Shown here piece by piece: positions 1 to 9,500 of a DNA stretch of 64,000 bases. A program made the translations under genes and the position numbers. The stretch's first letter is position 1, and the number at the start of each line of letters is the position of its first letter. Origin of the DNA: Bacteroidales bacterium (GTDB taxonomy: Bacteria; Bacteroidota; Bacteroidia; Bacteroidales; UBA1556); the NCBI GenBank assembly GCA_027064095.1, contig JAMOQI010000036.1, positions 31,812-95,811 of the forward strand, read 5' to 3'. Under the pieces are notes generated by a model. That model searched no databases. It had not been told where the DNA came from and saw nothing but the letters and a program-made list of their open reading frames with translations.

Positions 1-190
1 ATTGATAGTTTGAAGATTTCTCTTGTGAATAGTATATGTCAGCTAGTAGCTGTGGCGAAATTACATAAGCATCATATTGCGCATTTTTAGCTGCTTCTTG
101 AGGTGTTAATACAAATGTTTTTTTGTTACTATTAGAACAGGAGCTAAAAGCTAAGATTCCAATTAAATAAATAAATATGTATTTTTTCAT
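1..190 (-). CDS. Lipoprotein, N-terminal part (gene cut by window start)
   Basis: The reading frame starts at an ATG on the minus strand (base 190) and stays open to the window edge, giving 63 residues; it is absent from the ORF track because it is short. It begins with Lys residues, a hydrophobic stretch and a lipobox ending AFSSC, so it is a probable lipoprotein. The mature start (SNSNKK) lacks the acidic residues that mark surface export in this phylum, so an inner-leaflet periplasmic site is likely. It lies 12 bases after the rhodanese gene and would be the last visible gene of the sulfur operon. The visible stretch (PQLLADIYYS) resembles the lead-in to a rhodanese domain, but that is a guess. 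Confidence 0.6.
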   Translation of the reverse strand, partial: MKKYIFIYLIGILAFSSCSNSNKKTFVLTPQEAAKNAQYDAYVISPQLLADIYYSQEKSSNYQ

Positions 191-202
191 AATATCTGAG
201 TT

Positions 203-829
203 TTAGTCACAACCTCCTCCGGCTGCTTGTTTTTTCTTACGTTTAATTGCCACTTTAGGTTTTGGAGCACTTGTTGATACTTCACCGGTTGCAGAACCAC
301 CACCAAAATATGCACTAGCAGCTTTCCTAAAGTTATATCTTTCAAATTCTTCTCGGCTAGCTGTTTCGCTAGGTTCAGTAGGTCTTAATATGGTTTCAAC
401 CCAATTGTTAAGTCCTCCTTTTAGGATAAAGTTGTTTTTATATCCTAGTCTTTTAGTAAGCATCCATGCTTTTACTGCCAAGTCTGAACTATTTGAATAA
501 AACACTACTGTTTGCACATCTTGATTTATAATATCTCTATACTCATTATCCAATATTTTTTCTATAGGAATATTAATGGCACCGGGAAGACTGTAGCTAA
601 CAAATTCTTTATTTTCTCTTAAGTCTATTAGAGTTAAAGTAGGGTCGTCAGACATTAATCTTCTAGCTAGTTCGTCAGTAGTAATATATTTGTCGCTTTG
701 ACTTATGATATTTATTATATCGCAAGGCTGAATTCTGTTGGTAGGGGTATTACTAGCAGTGTTTACTATAAATGCCCATAAAGAACCAATTAATAGTAAA
801 CCAACAAATAATGCATCTAATTTCTTCAT
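203..829 (-). CDS. Membrane-anchored rhodanese-like protein lacking the catalytic Cys
   Basis: This is a 208-residue protein starting at MKKLDALF. The track start at 856 would overlap the upstream gene and adds only nine residues, so the later ATG is preferred. An N-terminal membrane segment (about 5-25) is followed by a rhodanese fold (about 45-155) with the typical LIDLRENKEF and LKGGLNNW blocks. In the active-site loop, where families have Y-C, the sequence reads FYSNSSD, so the sulfur-carrying Cys is a Ser. The tail is Lys-rich and ends GGGCD, leaving one Cys at the penultimate position. It sits downstream of a polysulfide/thiosulfate reductase-type complex and two YeeE proteins, which suggests sulfane-sulfur binding or handling in the periplasm rather than classical sulfurtransferase catalysis. 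The fold is clear; the role is inferred. Confidence 0.8.
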   Translation of the reverse strand: MKKLDALFVGLLLIGSLWAFIVNTASNTPTNRIQPCDIINIISQSDKYITTDELARRLMSDDPTLTLIDLRENKEFVSYSLPGAINIPIEKILDNEYRDIINQDVQTVVFYSNSSDLAVKAWMLTKRLGYKNNFILKGGLNNWVETILRPTEPSETASREEFERYNFRKAASAYFGGGSATGEVSTSAPKPKVAIKRKKKQAAGGGCD

Positions 830-839
830 CGTATTTGTT

Positions 840-1442
840 TTAAAGTTGATAATCACGTTTGGAAGTAACTTTTTTTTGTATCAAGGTAACAGCAAAAAAC
901 ATTATTGCAGCTATTACTGTCATAAGGAAAATAAATAGTCCATCGCTTATTCCCATCCAATCTGCAATATTTACTTTTCCCATTTTCCCACTATTCCTGA
1001 GAGTCTCCCACAAAGGTTCGTAAGTAAAGGCATAAAAGAAAATTCCGATAAAAATTCCTAGAACGAAGACCATCGCATCTATTTTACCTGTAACTGCTGC
1101 ACATAAGCTTGTTCCGGGACAAAATCCCCCAATTAAAAATCCAAAAGCCATTATACCTCCACCTATGAGTGTTGGAATCCAAAATGTTTTTGGGTAAAAG
1201 ATTGATTGAATATCTATGTATCCATAATGATTCATCAAAAATAATCCTATTGCTGCTGTTATTCCAGCAGAGAAAAATACTTTTAGTACTACGAAATCAT
1301 ATCCGTAAAATACTCCTGCCAGTTTTCTTGTATTAGTGAATCCAGCAGCTTCGAGAAGAAAACCGAATCCTATACCAATAAAAAATCCTATTAGCATATT
1401 TATTTCATCACTTATTATTCCTAGTGGATATAAAGGTCCCAT
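840..1442 (-). CDS. YeeE/YedE-family sulfur transport protein (half 2)
   Basis: A 200-residue polytopic membrane protein with about five hydrophobic segments and the YeeE/YedE signature GGFCPGTSLCAA, whose Cys residues relay thiosulfate or other sulfur compounds in the characterised TsuA family. Full-length TsuA-type proteins are roughly twice this size, so this and the adjacent 172-residue gene probably form a two-subunit version. It lies 23 bases after that partner and 10 bases before the rhodanese start, in one operon with the molybdopterin sulfur reductase. It probably moves a sulfur species across the inner membrane. The exact substrate cannot be read from the sequence. Confidence 0.85.
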   Translation of the reverse strand: MGPLYPLGIISDEINMLIGFFIGIGFGFLLEAAGFTNTRKLAGVFYGYDFVVLKVFFSAGITAAIGLFLMNHYGYIDIQSIFYPKTFWIPTLIGGGIMAFGFLIGGFCPGTSLCAAVTGKIDAMVFVLGIFIGIFFYAFTYEPLWETLRNSGKMGKVNIADWMGISDGLFIFLMTVIAAIMFFAVTLIQKKVTSKRDYQL

Positions 1443-1465
1443 ATCTTTAGTTTTTTATAATATTA

Positions 1466-1984
1466 TTAAATCCATAATTTTCTGAAAAAGTATGCTATTA
1501 CATAGCCTCCTCCAAAAATAGCTACTAAGCCAATAAATCCTGAGAGTGATAATACTCCCATTCCTGACATTACCATTCCAGAGGTGCAGCCTCTACCTAA
1601 TTGAGATCCTACTCCAAAGAGTATTCCTCCAATTAATGCAGCAATAAGCCTGGTTTTATTAGTAATATGAGGAGCTTTTACTACTTGTAATTTTAATCTT
1701 CCATAAATTGCTGCGGAAAGAATTGCTCCAGCAATAACACCAATTATTTCAAAAACAAGCCATGTTTTTGCAGGTGATTTTTCTTCATCTTTTACTCTTG
1801 CTTTGAAAAAGTGCGCTTCTTTTGCATAGTCATGGTTTATATCATTTACGGCTGTTATAACAACAGCCTTCATAGCGCCACTAGCTCCAAGTCCTTCTCC
1901 TGAGAAATAATAGGCTGCTATCATAAAAACGCCAATTAATATTCCCGCTAGGTAAGAGTTCATATATGTTTTACTTCTGTCCAT
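1466..1984 (-). CDS. YeeE/YedE-family sulfur transport protein (half 1)
   Basis: A 172-residue membrane protein with the YeeE/YedE motif GRGCTSGMVMSG near residue 130, complementary to the GGFCPGTSLC motif of the next gene. Hydrophobic segments lie at about 10-28, 73-93, 112-132 and 140-165; the 30-70 region is polar and probably faces the periplasm. It lies 21 bases downstream of the NrfD/PsrC-type subunit gene. Split YeeE pairs beside sulfur redox enzymes are common in Bacteroidota. It probably forms a channel for thiosulfate or a sulfane-sulfur carrier together with the following gene, which is an inference from family and context. Confidence 0.85.
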   Translation of the reverse strand: MDRSKTYMNSYLAGILIGVFMIAAYYFSGEGLGASGAMKAVVITAVNDINHDYAKEAHFFKARVKDEEKSPAKTWLVFEIIGVIAGAILSAAIYGRLKLQVVKAPHITNKTRLIAALIGGILFGVGSQLGRGCTSGMVMSGMGVLSLSGFIGLVAIFGGGYVIAYFFRKLWI

Positions 1985-2005
1985 AATATTTTGTTTTAAG
2001 TGTTT

Positions 2006-3007
2006 TTATAATATGTTAAATCCTGATGCTTGGCCACAATATACCATTATGAATCTGAATAATAATCCTCCTAACAAAACTAGAAATGCCGGTATTGCTA
2101 TTGGAATGTGAAATCCTGACAGCTCCATAATCTCCAATATTGCTGGTAGTATAAGGCCCATACTTACAACAAGTACCCAGAAATAAACTGTAAATGGGCC
2201 CCCTAAGAACAATTGAGCAGCTTCAACTTGTGCTATACCACTTGATAACATTCCCATAAATAAATGGATGATAAAGAATAATTCTACAGCAATAAGGAAC
2301 AAATCTATTTTACTATATAGCTTTCTTTCTAAAGGGTTGTTTGATAACCACATTAATAAGGCGGCAGCTGTTGAAACTCCGGAAGTAAGGAAAAGAGGTC
2401 CTAGTATGGCTGAATTCCATAATGGACGTGCATTGAACGCAGATAGTAGAATACCTGTATATACACCTAATACAATTGATAAAAAAAGAGTAAAGTAAGC
2501 AGCTATTTTTTTGTTTTTATTAAAGATATTTATTATCCAAGGTAAAATAGGAAGTTTATTAATTAGGTTATTCGCCCATATTAATATACCTGTAATCTTG
2601 CATTTTGGGTTTCGTTCTTGTAGATATTTAATGCTGTCATCCAAATAAGTGATAGGCCATAATATGGCAGGAATCATTATAACTGTTAAAGTCCACGCTC
2701 CCCACGACATTGGCGACATCATTCTTATATGTAATAGTAATTGCCAAAAGTAGAGCTTATGGTGTAAGTCAAAAACTAATAAACCTAGTCCGATGATTAT
2801 TATAATTGGAGTTAATATAGGGGCTACTTTTATTGTCATAGGCATAGAATTTCCCTTTCCTTTTAGATAAAAGAAATTAGCAAAAAACAATAAACCAGCA
2901 GCTAAACCACCAATAAACAGATAGATTGCAATAGTGCCTCCCCAAATCTCCAAATGTGGATTAATATGAGGTAAAGCTTTTCCACTGACGTATAATACTT
3001 CTTCCAT
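2006..3007 (-). CDS. NrfD/PsrC-family quinol-interacting membrane subunit
   Basis: A 333-residue protein with eight to nine hydrophobic segments and the NrfD/PsrC start pattern (NPHLEIWGGTIAIYLFIGGLAAGLL, abbreviated here to its Gly-rich core IGGLAAGLL). In polysulfide reductase-type complexes this subunit anchors the catalytic and ferredoxin subunits to the inner membrane and exchanges electrons with the quinone pool. It follows the ferredoxin gene by 21 bases, giving the A-B-C order of psr/phs operons. Length matches the family. Whether the complex reduces polysulfide, thiosulfate or another sulfur compound cannot be decided from this subunit. Confidence 0.9.
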   Translation of the reverse strand: MEEVLYVSGKALPHINPHLEIWGGTIAIYLFIGGLAAGLLFFANFFYLKGKGNSMPMTIKVAPILTPIIIIIGLGLLVFDLHHKLYFWQLLLHIRMMSPMSWGAWTLTVIMIPAILWPITYLDDSIKYLQERNPKCKITGILIWANNLINKLPILPWIINIFNKNKKIAAYFTLFLSIVLGVYTGILLSAFNARPLWNSAILGPLFLTSGVSTAAALLMWLSNNPLERKLYSKIDLFLIAVELFFIIHLFMGMLSSGIAQVEAAQLFLGGPFTVYFWVLVVSMGLILPAILEIMELSGFHIPIAIPAFLVLLGGLLFRFIMVYCGQASGFNIL

Positions 3008-3028
3008 GATATATTCTATTTTATGATT

Positions 3029-3565
3029 TTATTTTAAAAAATATAACTGAGGTTTTGTTCCTGCTTCAGGAGCAATTACATACCAATCTTTTGATTCCAG
3101 TGCTTTAGATATAGGGCTTTTAGGGTCGTCTAAATCTCCAAATATCAAGCAACTGGTTGGACAAACTTCTACACAGGCTGTGCTCATACCTTGCTCTAAT
3201 CTATGATCGCAAAAAGTACATTTGTCGATATACCCATCAGGGTGAACATATCTTGCTTCGTAAGGGCAAGCTTCAATACAAGCTCCACAACCTATACACT
3301 CATTATGAGTTACTTTAACAATACCTCCTTCTATTACATGACTTGCTCCTGTTGGACAGGTCCTAACACAAGGGGTGTTTGCGCAATGCATGCATCGCTC
3401 TGATTTAAAGTGCATTTGTACTGTTTCAGGATAGGTTCCTCTTACAGATTCTACTATCCAATCTCTACAATATCCTAATGGTACATTATTTTCTGTTTGA
3501 CACGCTACTACGCAGTCTCCACAACCAACGCATTTTTTTGTGTCCATTGCCATTGCATACCTCAT
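3029..3565 (-). CDS. Four-cluster ferredoxin subunit of sulfur reductase (PsrB/PhsB-like)
   Basis: A 178-residue iron-sulfur protein with four Cys groups: CVGCGDCVVAC, CMHCANTPCVRTCP, CIGCGACIEACP and CTFCDHRLEQG with later CVEVCP. This is the standard electron-transfer chain between a molybdopterin subunit and an NrfD-type membrane subunit. It has no signal peptide, as expected for a partner carried across by a Tat-exported subunit. Its ATG overlaps the stop of the upstream catalytic gene by four bases (ATGA), implying translational coupling and equal stoichiometry. Confidence 0.92.
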   Translation of the reverse strand: MRYAMAMDTKKCVGCGDCVVACQTENNVPLGYCRDWIVESVRGTYPETVQMHFKSERCMHCANTPCVRTCPTGASHVIEGGIVKVTHNECIGCGACIEACPYEARYVHPDGYIDKCTFCDHRLEQGMSTACVEVCPTSCLIFGDLDDPKSPISKALESKDWYVIAPEAGTKPQLYFLK

Positions 3566-5871
3566 GATTTAACCTCCTCTTTAATTGTGTCTTTTACTGT
3601 AGTTTTGTTCGCCGGTGCTTTATCTGTTGAAGTCTCGGTGACTTCTTTTTTTGGTTTTTCTAGTAAGAAAGTAACAAAGTTATTACGCATCCCTGTTCCT
3701 CCCATTACAGGGTCAATTTTAATGTTTGTAATTAGAGGAAGATCGTTTATTCCTCTTCCTTTTGCTCTTGATAGTCGTGAATCTGAATGTCCAAATCCAT
3801 GAACCATATATACTGAATCAGGTCGGATTCTTTCAGTAAGTCGTGCTTTTGCAGAATACTCACTTACTACTCCATCTTGATTTTGTAGCCAAATTTCATT
3901 TCCGTTTTCTATTCCCCATAGTTTTGCCGTTTTGGGGTTTATCCATACATTGTTTGTTTCTCTTAAGTCATACAAATAGGGATTGTTTTGAGTACGACCA
4001 AAAGTGTGCATTGGAGCTCTACCGTAAACTAAATGATAAAATCCTGGATCTGGGGATTCATGTCGAGTAAATTTTGGTAGTGGGTCATAACCTTTTTCTG
4101 CAAAGTCTGTAGAATAAAGCTCTATTTTTCCGGTATTGGTATTAAATTCAAAATCTTCGTGTGGCAACAAATAAATGGATTCGTCAGCTTCAAAGGTTTT
4201 AACACCTATTTTCTTCATTTCTTTTAATGATGTTCCAACTTGTTTAAATTGCCAATCAAGCACTTCTTCTAGATCTTTCCAAGGGTAAAATTCTTTTAAC
4301 CCTAATTTGATGCCTAGTTCACGAGCTATCCACCATGCTGGTTTGGAATCATATTTTGGTTCAACTGCAGGCATACGGAATGCAATTTGTGGAATTCTGT
4401 TTTTACCTGCACGTGCATAATCGTGACGTTCAAGGTAAGTACATTCAGGTAATACTACATCTGCATATCCAGTCATTTCCATTGGCATGGTGTCAACAAC
4501 AACAATCAAATCTTGATTGTCCATGGCCTCAAACATTTTCTTTCTGTCAGGAATAGTATTTATAAAGCTTGTTCCTGCAATAAACCAACCTTTAATTTGA
4601 TGCTTTTTAGGAAAATTTGGTAAACTTGCATCAATTAATACATTAGTTAAACCAACTGCTGCATTTTTATATTTATCCTTAGTAATATCTTGCCATGACC
4701 ATTCTGGTTCTGGGAATTCAGCTTTAACAGGGAATTTAGGAAGCCTTTTTCTTACTCCCATATACATTCCGCCTCTACGACCGTATGCTCCTAATAGTGC
4801 ATTTATTATTGCCATAGCTCTTTCTCTCTGGGTATCATCACCATACCAAGTGGTGTGACGACCTGGGTGGATAACGGCTGCAGGAGCAGCAGCAGCCATA
4901 GTGTGTGCTGATTTTCTGATTAATTCGGGATCGATAGTAGTAATACCTGCTGCCCACTCAGGAGTATAATTGGCAACATGTGCTTTTAACTCTTCAAAAC
5001 CAAATGCGTATTGATCAATATATTCTTTATCATAAATATTATCATAAATCAATACATGCATCCAAGCTAATAATAAAGCTATATCGGTACCTGGTTTTAT
5101 TGGTAACCAATGAGTTGCTTTTGCCGCTATAGTTGATAATCTTGGGTCAACAACAATAATACTGGCTTCATTATCAATGGCTGTTGATACTTCTTGTACA
5201 AAAGAGTTATGCATGTTTTCTCCAATATGATTACCAATGAAAACGATACATTTTGAATTTTGCATATCTGCAGGTTCTGGTGAGCCTACTCCTGAACCAA
5301 AGGTGGCAAAGAAGCCAGCTTCTCTAGGACCTGCACATTGTGCATAAGCTGGTTCTGAATGATTTTCATTACCAAAGGCTTTAAATAAATATTCAAAATG
5401 TTTGGCAGGAGCACCATGAACAAATAAAGCCATGTTTTCTTTGCCATAATCTTTCTTTATGCCATTCATTTTCTTGGCAATAAAATCGAAAGCTTCTTCC
5501 CAACTTACTTCCTCAAATTTGTTGTCGGTTTTGTTTCTACGGATTAAAGGTTTTTTTAAACGGTCTTCATCTTGATACATCCCTAATCCCCCAGTACCCC
5601 GTGGACAAAGTTTGCCTCTGGCATGCATGTCAGTTTCGTTACCAATAAGCTTTTTGATATTGCCTTGGTCATCTTTATATACCCAGGCAGCACATTTCCA
5701 AAAACATACTTCGCAATATGTAGGTGTTCGTGTCAGTTTACTCTCTGAATCTGAAGTTGAGAGACTTTTTTCTGCTGCTTTACCTACGGATCCTAATACT
5801 GACCCGGCTACAGCTATCCCTGCTGTTCCTAGTCCAGCAATTTTTATAAACTGTCTCCTGTTTGTTTTCAT
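3562..5871 (-). CDS. Tat-exported molybdopterin oxidoreductase, polysulfide/thiosulfate reductase type
   Basis: A 769-residue catalytic subunit. The N-terminus NRRQFIKIAGLGTAG is a twin-arginine signal. An iron-sulfur site follows with Cys at 53, 56, 60 and 89 (YCEVCFWKC ... KLCPRG). The Mo-ligand region reads YAQCAGPREA, so the likely ligand is Cys179, as in PsrA/PhsA enzymes rather than Ser or Asp types. The C-terminal molydopterin-dinucleotide domain includes GRAPMHTFGRTQNNP. The last 30 or so residues are a charged, low-complexity tail beyond the family core. Together with the next two genes it forms a periplasm-facing sulfur reductase (or oxidase). It is the first gene of the operon. Related subgroups act on polysulfide, thiosulfate and tetrathionate, so the substrate stays open. 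Confidence 0.88.
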   Translation of the reverse strand: MKTNRRQFIKIAGLGTAGIAVAGSVLGSVGKAAEKSLSTSDSESKLTRTPTYCEVCFWKCAAWVYKDDQGNIKKLIGNETDMHARGKLCPRGTGGLGMYQDEDRLKKPLIRRNKTDNKFEEVSWEEAFDFIAKKMNGIKKDYGKENMALFVHGAPAKHFEYLFKAFGNENHSEPAYAQCAGPREAGFFATFGSGVGSPEPADMQNSKCIVFIGNHIGENMHNSFVQEVSTAIDNEASIIVVDPRLSTIAAKATHWLPIKPGTDIALLLAWMHVLIYDNIYDKEYIDQYAFGFEELKAHVANYTPEWAAGITTIDPELIRKSAHTMAAAAPAAVIHPGRHTTWYGDDTQRERAMAIINALLGAYGRRGGMYMGVRKRLPKFPVKAEFPEPEWSWQDITKDKYKNAAVGLTNVLIDASLPNFPKKHQIKGWFIAGTSFINTIPDRKKMFEAMDNQDLIVVVDTMPMEMTGYADVVLPECTYLERHDYARAGKNRIPQIAFRMPAVEPKYDSKPAWWIARELGIKLGLKEFYPWKDLEEVLDWQFKQVGTSLKEMKKIGVKTFEADESIYLLPHEDFEFNTNTGKIELYSTDFAEKGYDPLPKFTRHESPDPGFYHLVYGRAPMHTFGRTQNNPYLYDLRETNNVWINPKTAKLWGIENGNEIWLQNQDGVVSEYSAKARLTERIRPDSVYMVHGFGHSDSRLSRAKGRGINDLPLITNIKIDPVMGGTGMRNNFVTFLLEKPKKEVTETSTDKAPANKTTVKDTIKEEVKS

Positions 5872-6048
5872 AAAATTATTATTTATAAGTTAGTCTGTTT
5901 TGAAAAGCAAAATCTATAGCATAGTACTTCTAATAACTAAATTTAATATTGCTTATTAATATCAAAATATTGGAGTTTTATAATACATAAAGATTCTTTA
6001 TATAAAGACTCTTTGTGATTTCACATATAAGTGTTTTAAAATACCTCA

Positions 6049-6056
6049 CAAAAATA
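6049..6056 (-). promoter_or_regulatory. Candidate promoter -7 box for the sulfur operon
   Basis: On the minus strand this reads TATTTTTG, a full match to the Bacteroidota -7 consensus TAnnTTTG, about 180 bases before the molybdopterin subunit start. A second match, TACATTTG, lies at 6123-6130 on the same strand. Neither has a clear TTTG at -33, so the choice between them is uncertain. Confidence 0.35.
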
Positions 6057-6471
6057 TGTTATATTAACTTAAAAATGAAAATCATGACGTTTTTTTCGAT
6101 AATCATATAAATAGTTGATATACAAATGTATAGATAATGGATGTTGTTATTGATATATTATATAAGTAACATAATAACAGTTATATAAGTTCTTGTTAAG
6201 AATTATTCTTTATTAGCTTTAAATGGGAAAATGCTAATCATTTTATGATTTTTCGCATTTTTTTTTATGACTGAGATTTTTTTGTTTTGTAATATAATAT
6301 TTTTGATAATGTAATAAATGTAATAATATGATAATTATCATATTATGGCTATTAAAATTATTTTCCAAAACTGTTTTTATTTCTTTATTTGAAGCTAAAT
6401 TAAAAAAAAGAAGATTATTTGGAATTAATAATATGAGGATAAAAATAAATTTACACAAGTCCTTTTTTCTA

Positions 6472-6479
6472 TAATTTTG
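6472..6479 (+). promoter_or_regulatory. Promoter -7 box of the MMPL fusion gene
   Basis: TAATTTTG followed by C matches the Bacteroidota -7 consensus. Transcription would begin near 6485, about 40 bases before the TTG start codon. The -33 region is only weakly conserved. Confidence 0.5.
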
Positions 6480-6524
6480 CTAAAATATTCATAGACACAT
6501 TTTTTTATCTTTATTTTATTATTA

Positions 6525-9500
6525 TTGAACCAATTTTTATATAACATATTTAGCCTGTTTCATAAAAGAAAATTAGTTTTCTACTCTATTATTGGAGTAT
6601 TAATATTTGCTGCCTTATTTCTTATTTCAAGGATGAAATTTGAAGAGAACATTAATGATCTTGCTCCAAATGATAACGAAATATCAGTAATAAGCAATAT
6701 TTTTTCTCATAGTAGTTTGGCCGATAAAATTATTATAAGGATAAATAATAAAAATGAACTAAACACCTCTGTCTTAACGCAATATGCCGATTCGTTAACT
6801 TTTAATATAAATAATACTTTAGATTCAAGCATTATAAAGGATGTAAAGTCTAAGATGAATTCAGCAGAAATGCTTTCTAGTTTGGATTTTATGTTTGATC
6901 ATTTGCCAATATTTTTAGAGGATTCTGATTATATTAAATTGGATGAAATAATCTCCGAGCAGTCGATTATAAAAAGCATGTCAGCTAATTATAGGGCTCT
7001 TACTTCACCTGCCAATTTTGGTTTTAAAAAGTTTATTCTTAAAGATCCACTTAGTATTAACAGATTGGCTACTGCAAAGTTAAATAGTTTTAGAGAGGTT
7101 AATGGTTTTCAACTGATTGATAATTATATTTTTAGTGCTGATAAAGCTAATTTACTGATATTTATAGATTTAAAAAATAGTCAAAACACGGCTTTAATAA
7201 ATAGATTTGACAAAAAGTTGTCTGGAATATTACAAAGGCTGAATTCTTACAAAGACTTTGATAATGTTGTTGTTCATTATTTTGGAGGTCCATTGGTGGC
7301 AGCTTCAAATGCTAATCAAATAAAGAAAGACATTGTTCTGACAGTATCTTTAGCTTTGGTATTATTAGTATTTCTTATTAGTTACTATTATAGGTCTAAG
7401 AGATCAGTTATTATAATATTTCTACCAACTTTTATTGCAGCAATTTTTTCTTTAGCACTAGTTTCTTTAATCCAAGGTGGAATATCATTAATATCATTAG
7501 GGGTTGGTTCGGTACTTCTTGGGATATCAGTTGATTATGGTCTACATATTTTTGGTCATTATCGTAATAATCAAGACTTATCAAAGCTGTTTGCTGAGGT
7601 TGGACAGCCAATACTAATAAGTGCATTAACCACTTCTGCCGCTTTTTTTAGTCTTACAGCTCTTGAGTCAAAAGTGATATCTGATTTGGGTATGTTTCTT
7701 GGGATAAGTATATTGTTTAGTGCTTTCTTGTCCTTGTTTTTATTTCCAATGCTTCTTCCTGGAAAGCTGCCAAAGAGCAACAAAAAGCTAAATATTATTG
7801 ATAGGGTTGCAGCTATTGATTTCAGTAGAAAAAAATATTTTTTTATTGGGGTGTTGTTGATTACTGTAGTGTTTATTTTTATGGATCACGAAAGTCATTT
7901 TACGTCTGATTTAAGTGATAATAATTATATGAATAAATCTCTTCAGCAGTCTGAAAAATCAATAAATAGTTTGATTGGCCTCGATAGTAGTCGTAATATG
8001 TTTGTTGCAAGTTGTGGTTATAATTTAGAAGAAGCTTTGAGACATAATGAAGAAATTCAAAGTGTGATAACTAATCTTAATAGACAAAAATTAACCAACT
8101 ATGAAATAAATACTGCTTTACTAACACCCTCTGTAAAGAAGCAGAATGAGAGAATTGAAAAGTGGAATAAGTATTGGACTCCTAATAAAAAATTAGCTGT
8201 TTTGGCAATTCTGCAAAAGCAAATTAATAAATATGGCTTTAAACCAACAGCATTTTTTGCATTCGAGAAGTGGCTGGGAAAATCTTTTAAACCCGTTGAA
8301 CCGGAAGATAGTCCTTTATTCAAAGAATTTGTTAAAGATTTTGTAGTAGAATTTGATAATAAGACCTATGTTTTATGTCAGCTTAATGTTTCGAAAAATG
8401 AGGAAACCCAGAATGCTATTATAAAAAATCTCAAAAATTCCAAAGTGCAAATTGTAGATAAACTTTATTTTACCAAAACATTACTTAATAAACTTAAAAT
8501 TGGATTTGATAAATTGGCATTCTATTCTTTGGGCTTGGTTTTTTTAATACTTCTTATAAGTTATGGCAGAATTGAGTTGGCAATAATAAGTTTTGCTCCG
8601 GTAATTATCAGTTGGCTATGGATATTAGCTATTATGAATATTTTTAGTATCGAGTTTAATATATTTAATGTTATTATACTATCTTTTGTATTTGGTCTGG
8701 GAATCGATTATAGCGTATTTTATCTTCGTTCTTTGATTCTAAAACATAAATATGGAGAACAGCAATCTAATGCATACAGAGCCTCGATACTGATAAGTGC
8801 GTTAACATCAATAATAGGAATAGGAGTATTAGTTTTTGCAAAACATCCGGCTATGCATTCTATTGCACTTACATCAATAGTAGGAATAAGCACTATTGTA
8901 ATTATTACATTTACAATATTACCTGCAGCTTTTCGCTGGATTACGGAATGGAAGAATGCTAAGCCAAGAGAGAAAGTGATTACTTTTACTGATACACTTA
9001 CTTCAATTTTGTTTTTTGTAATATATGTAACAGGATCGATAACGTTAACATTATTAGTTCCATTGTTTATTATTTTTCCTGCTCCAAAACGACAAAAGAA
9101 ATTTGCATTTCATTATTTGGTGCAATTCTTTTCAGCGCATATCTTTTTACATCCAAGCATCCCTATTAAAATAATAAATGATTATAAGGAGAAATTTAAA
9201 GAACCGGCTATTATTATTAGTAATCATCAATCGGTTATTGATATAATGCTGATGTTGTTGCTTCATCCTAAAATATTGATAGTTACCAATGAAAGAGTTT
9301 GGAAACATTGGCTTTGGGGAGCAATTCTTCGTTATGCTGATTATTATCCTGCATTTGCTGGTTATGAAAATATGATGGAGGATATCAAAACAAAGCTTAA
9401 GTATGGATATTCGTTAATGGTTTTTCCCGAAGGTACCAGAAGTATTAATGGAGATATTAGACGTTTTCATAAAGGTGCTTTTATGATGGCTAAAGAATTG

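Larger units (their letters stand above)
5872..6524. other. Divergent intergenic region (653 bp) between sulfur operon and MMPL fusion gene
   Basis: A very AT-rich spacer between divergent transcription units with no convincing gene. It holds candidate -7 boxes for both directions (listed separately), a short perfect palindrome TGTGATTTCACA near 6014-6025, which could be a regulator site, and a TGTTATT...AATAACA inverted repeat near 6145-6180. The 71-residue minus-strand ORF at 6243-6458 is a poly-Ile/Leu/Lys translation of AT-rich DNA and is not accepted as a gene. Confidence 0.5.

Noticed and set aside
3203-3802. Plus-strand ORFs of 66 and 101 residues opposite the ferredoxin and reductase genes
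   Set aside because: They are antisense shadows of genes with clear motifs, as are the other short track ORFs overlapping real genes.
6014-6025. TGTGATTTCACA as a CRP/FNR-type site
   Set aside because: The half-site spacing (two bases) does not match the six-base CRP or four-base FNR spacing; it is noted only as a palindrome.
6243-6458. 71-residue minus-strand ORF in the spacer before the MMPL fusion
   Set aside because: The translation is Ile/Leu/Asn/Lys-rich as expected from AT-rich DNA, and it overlaps the promoter side of the next gene.
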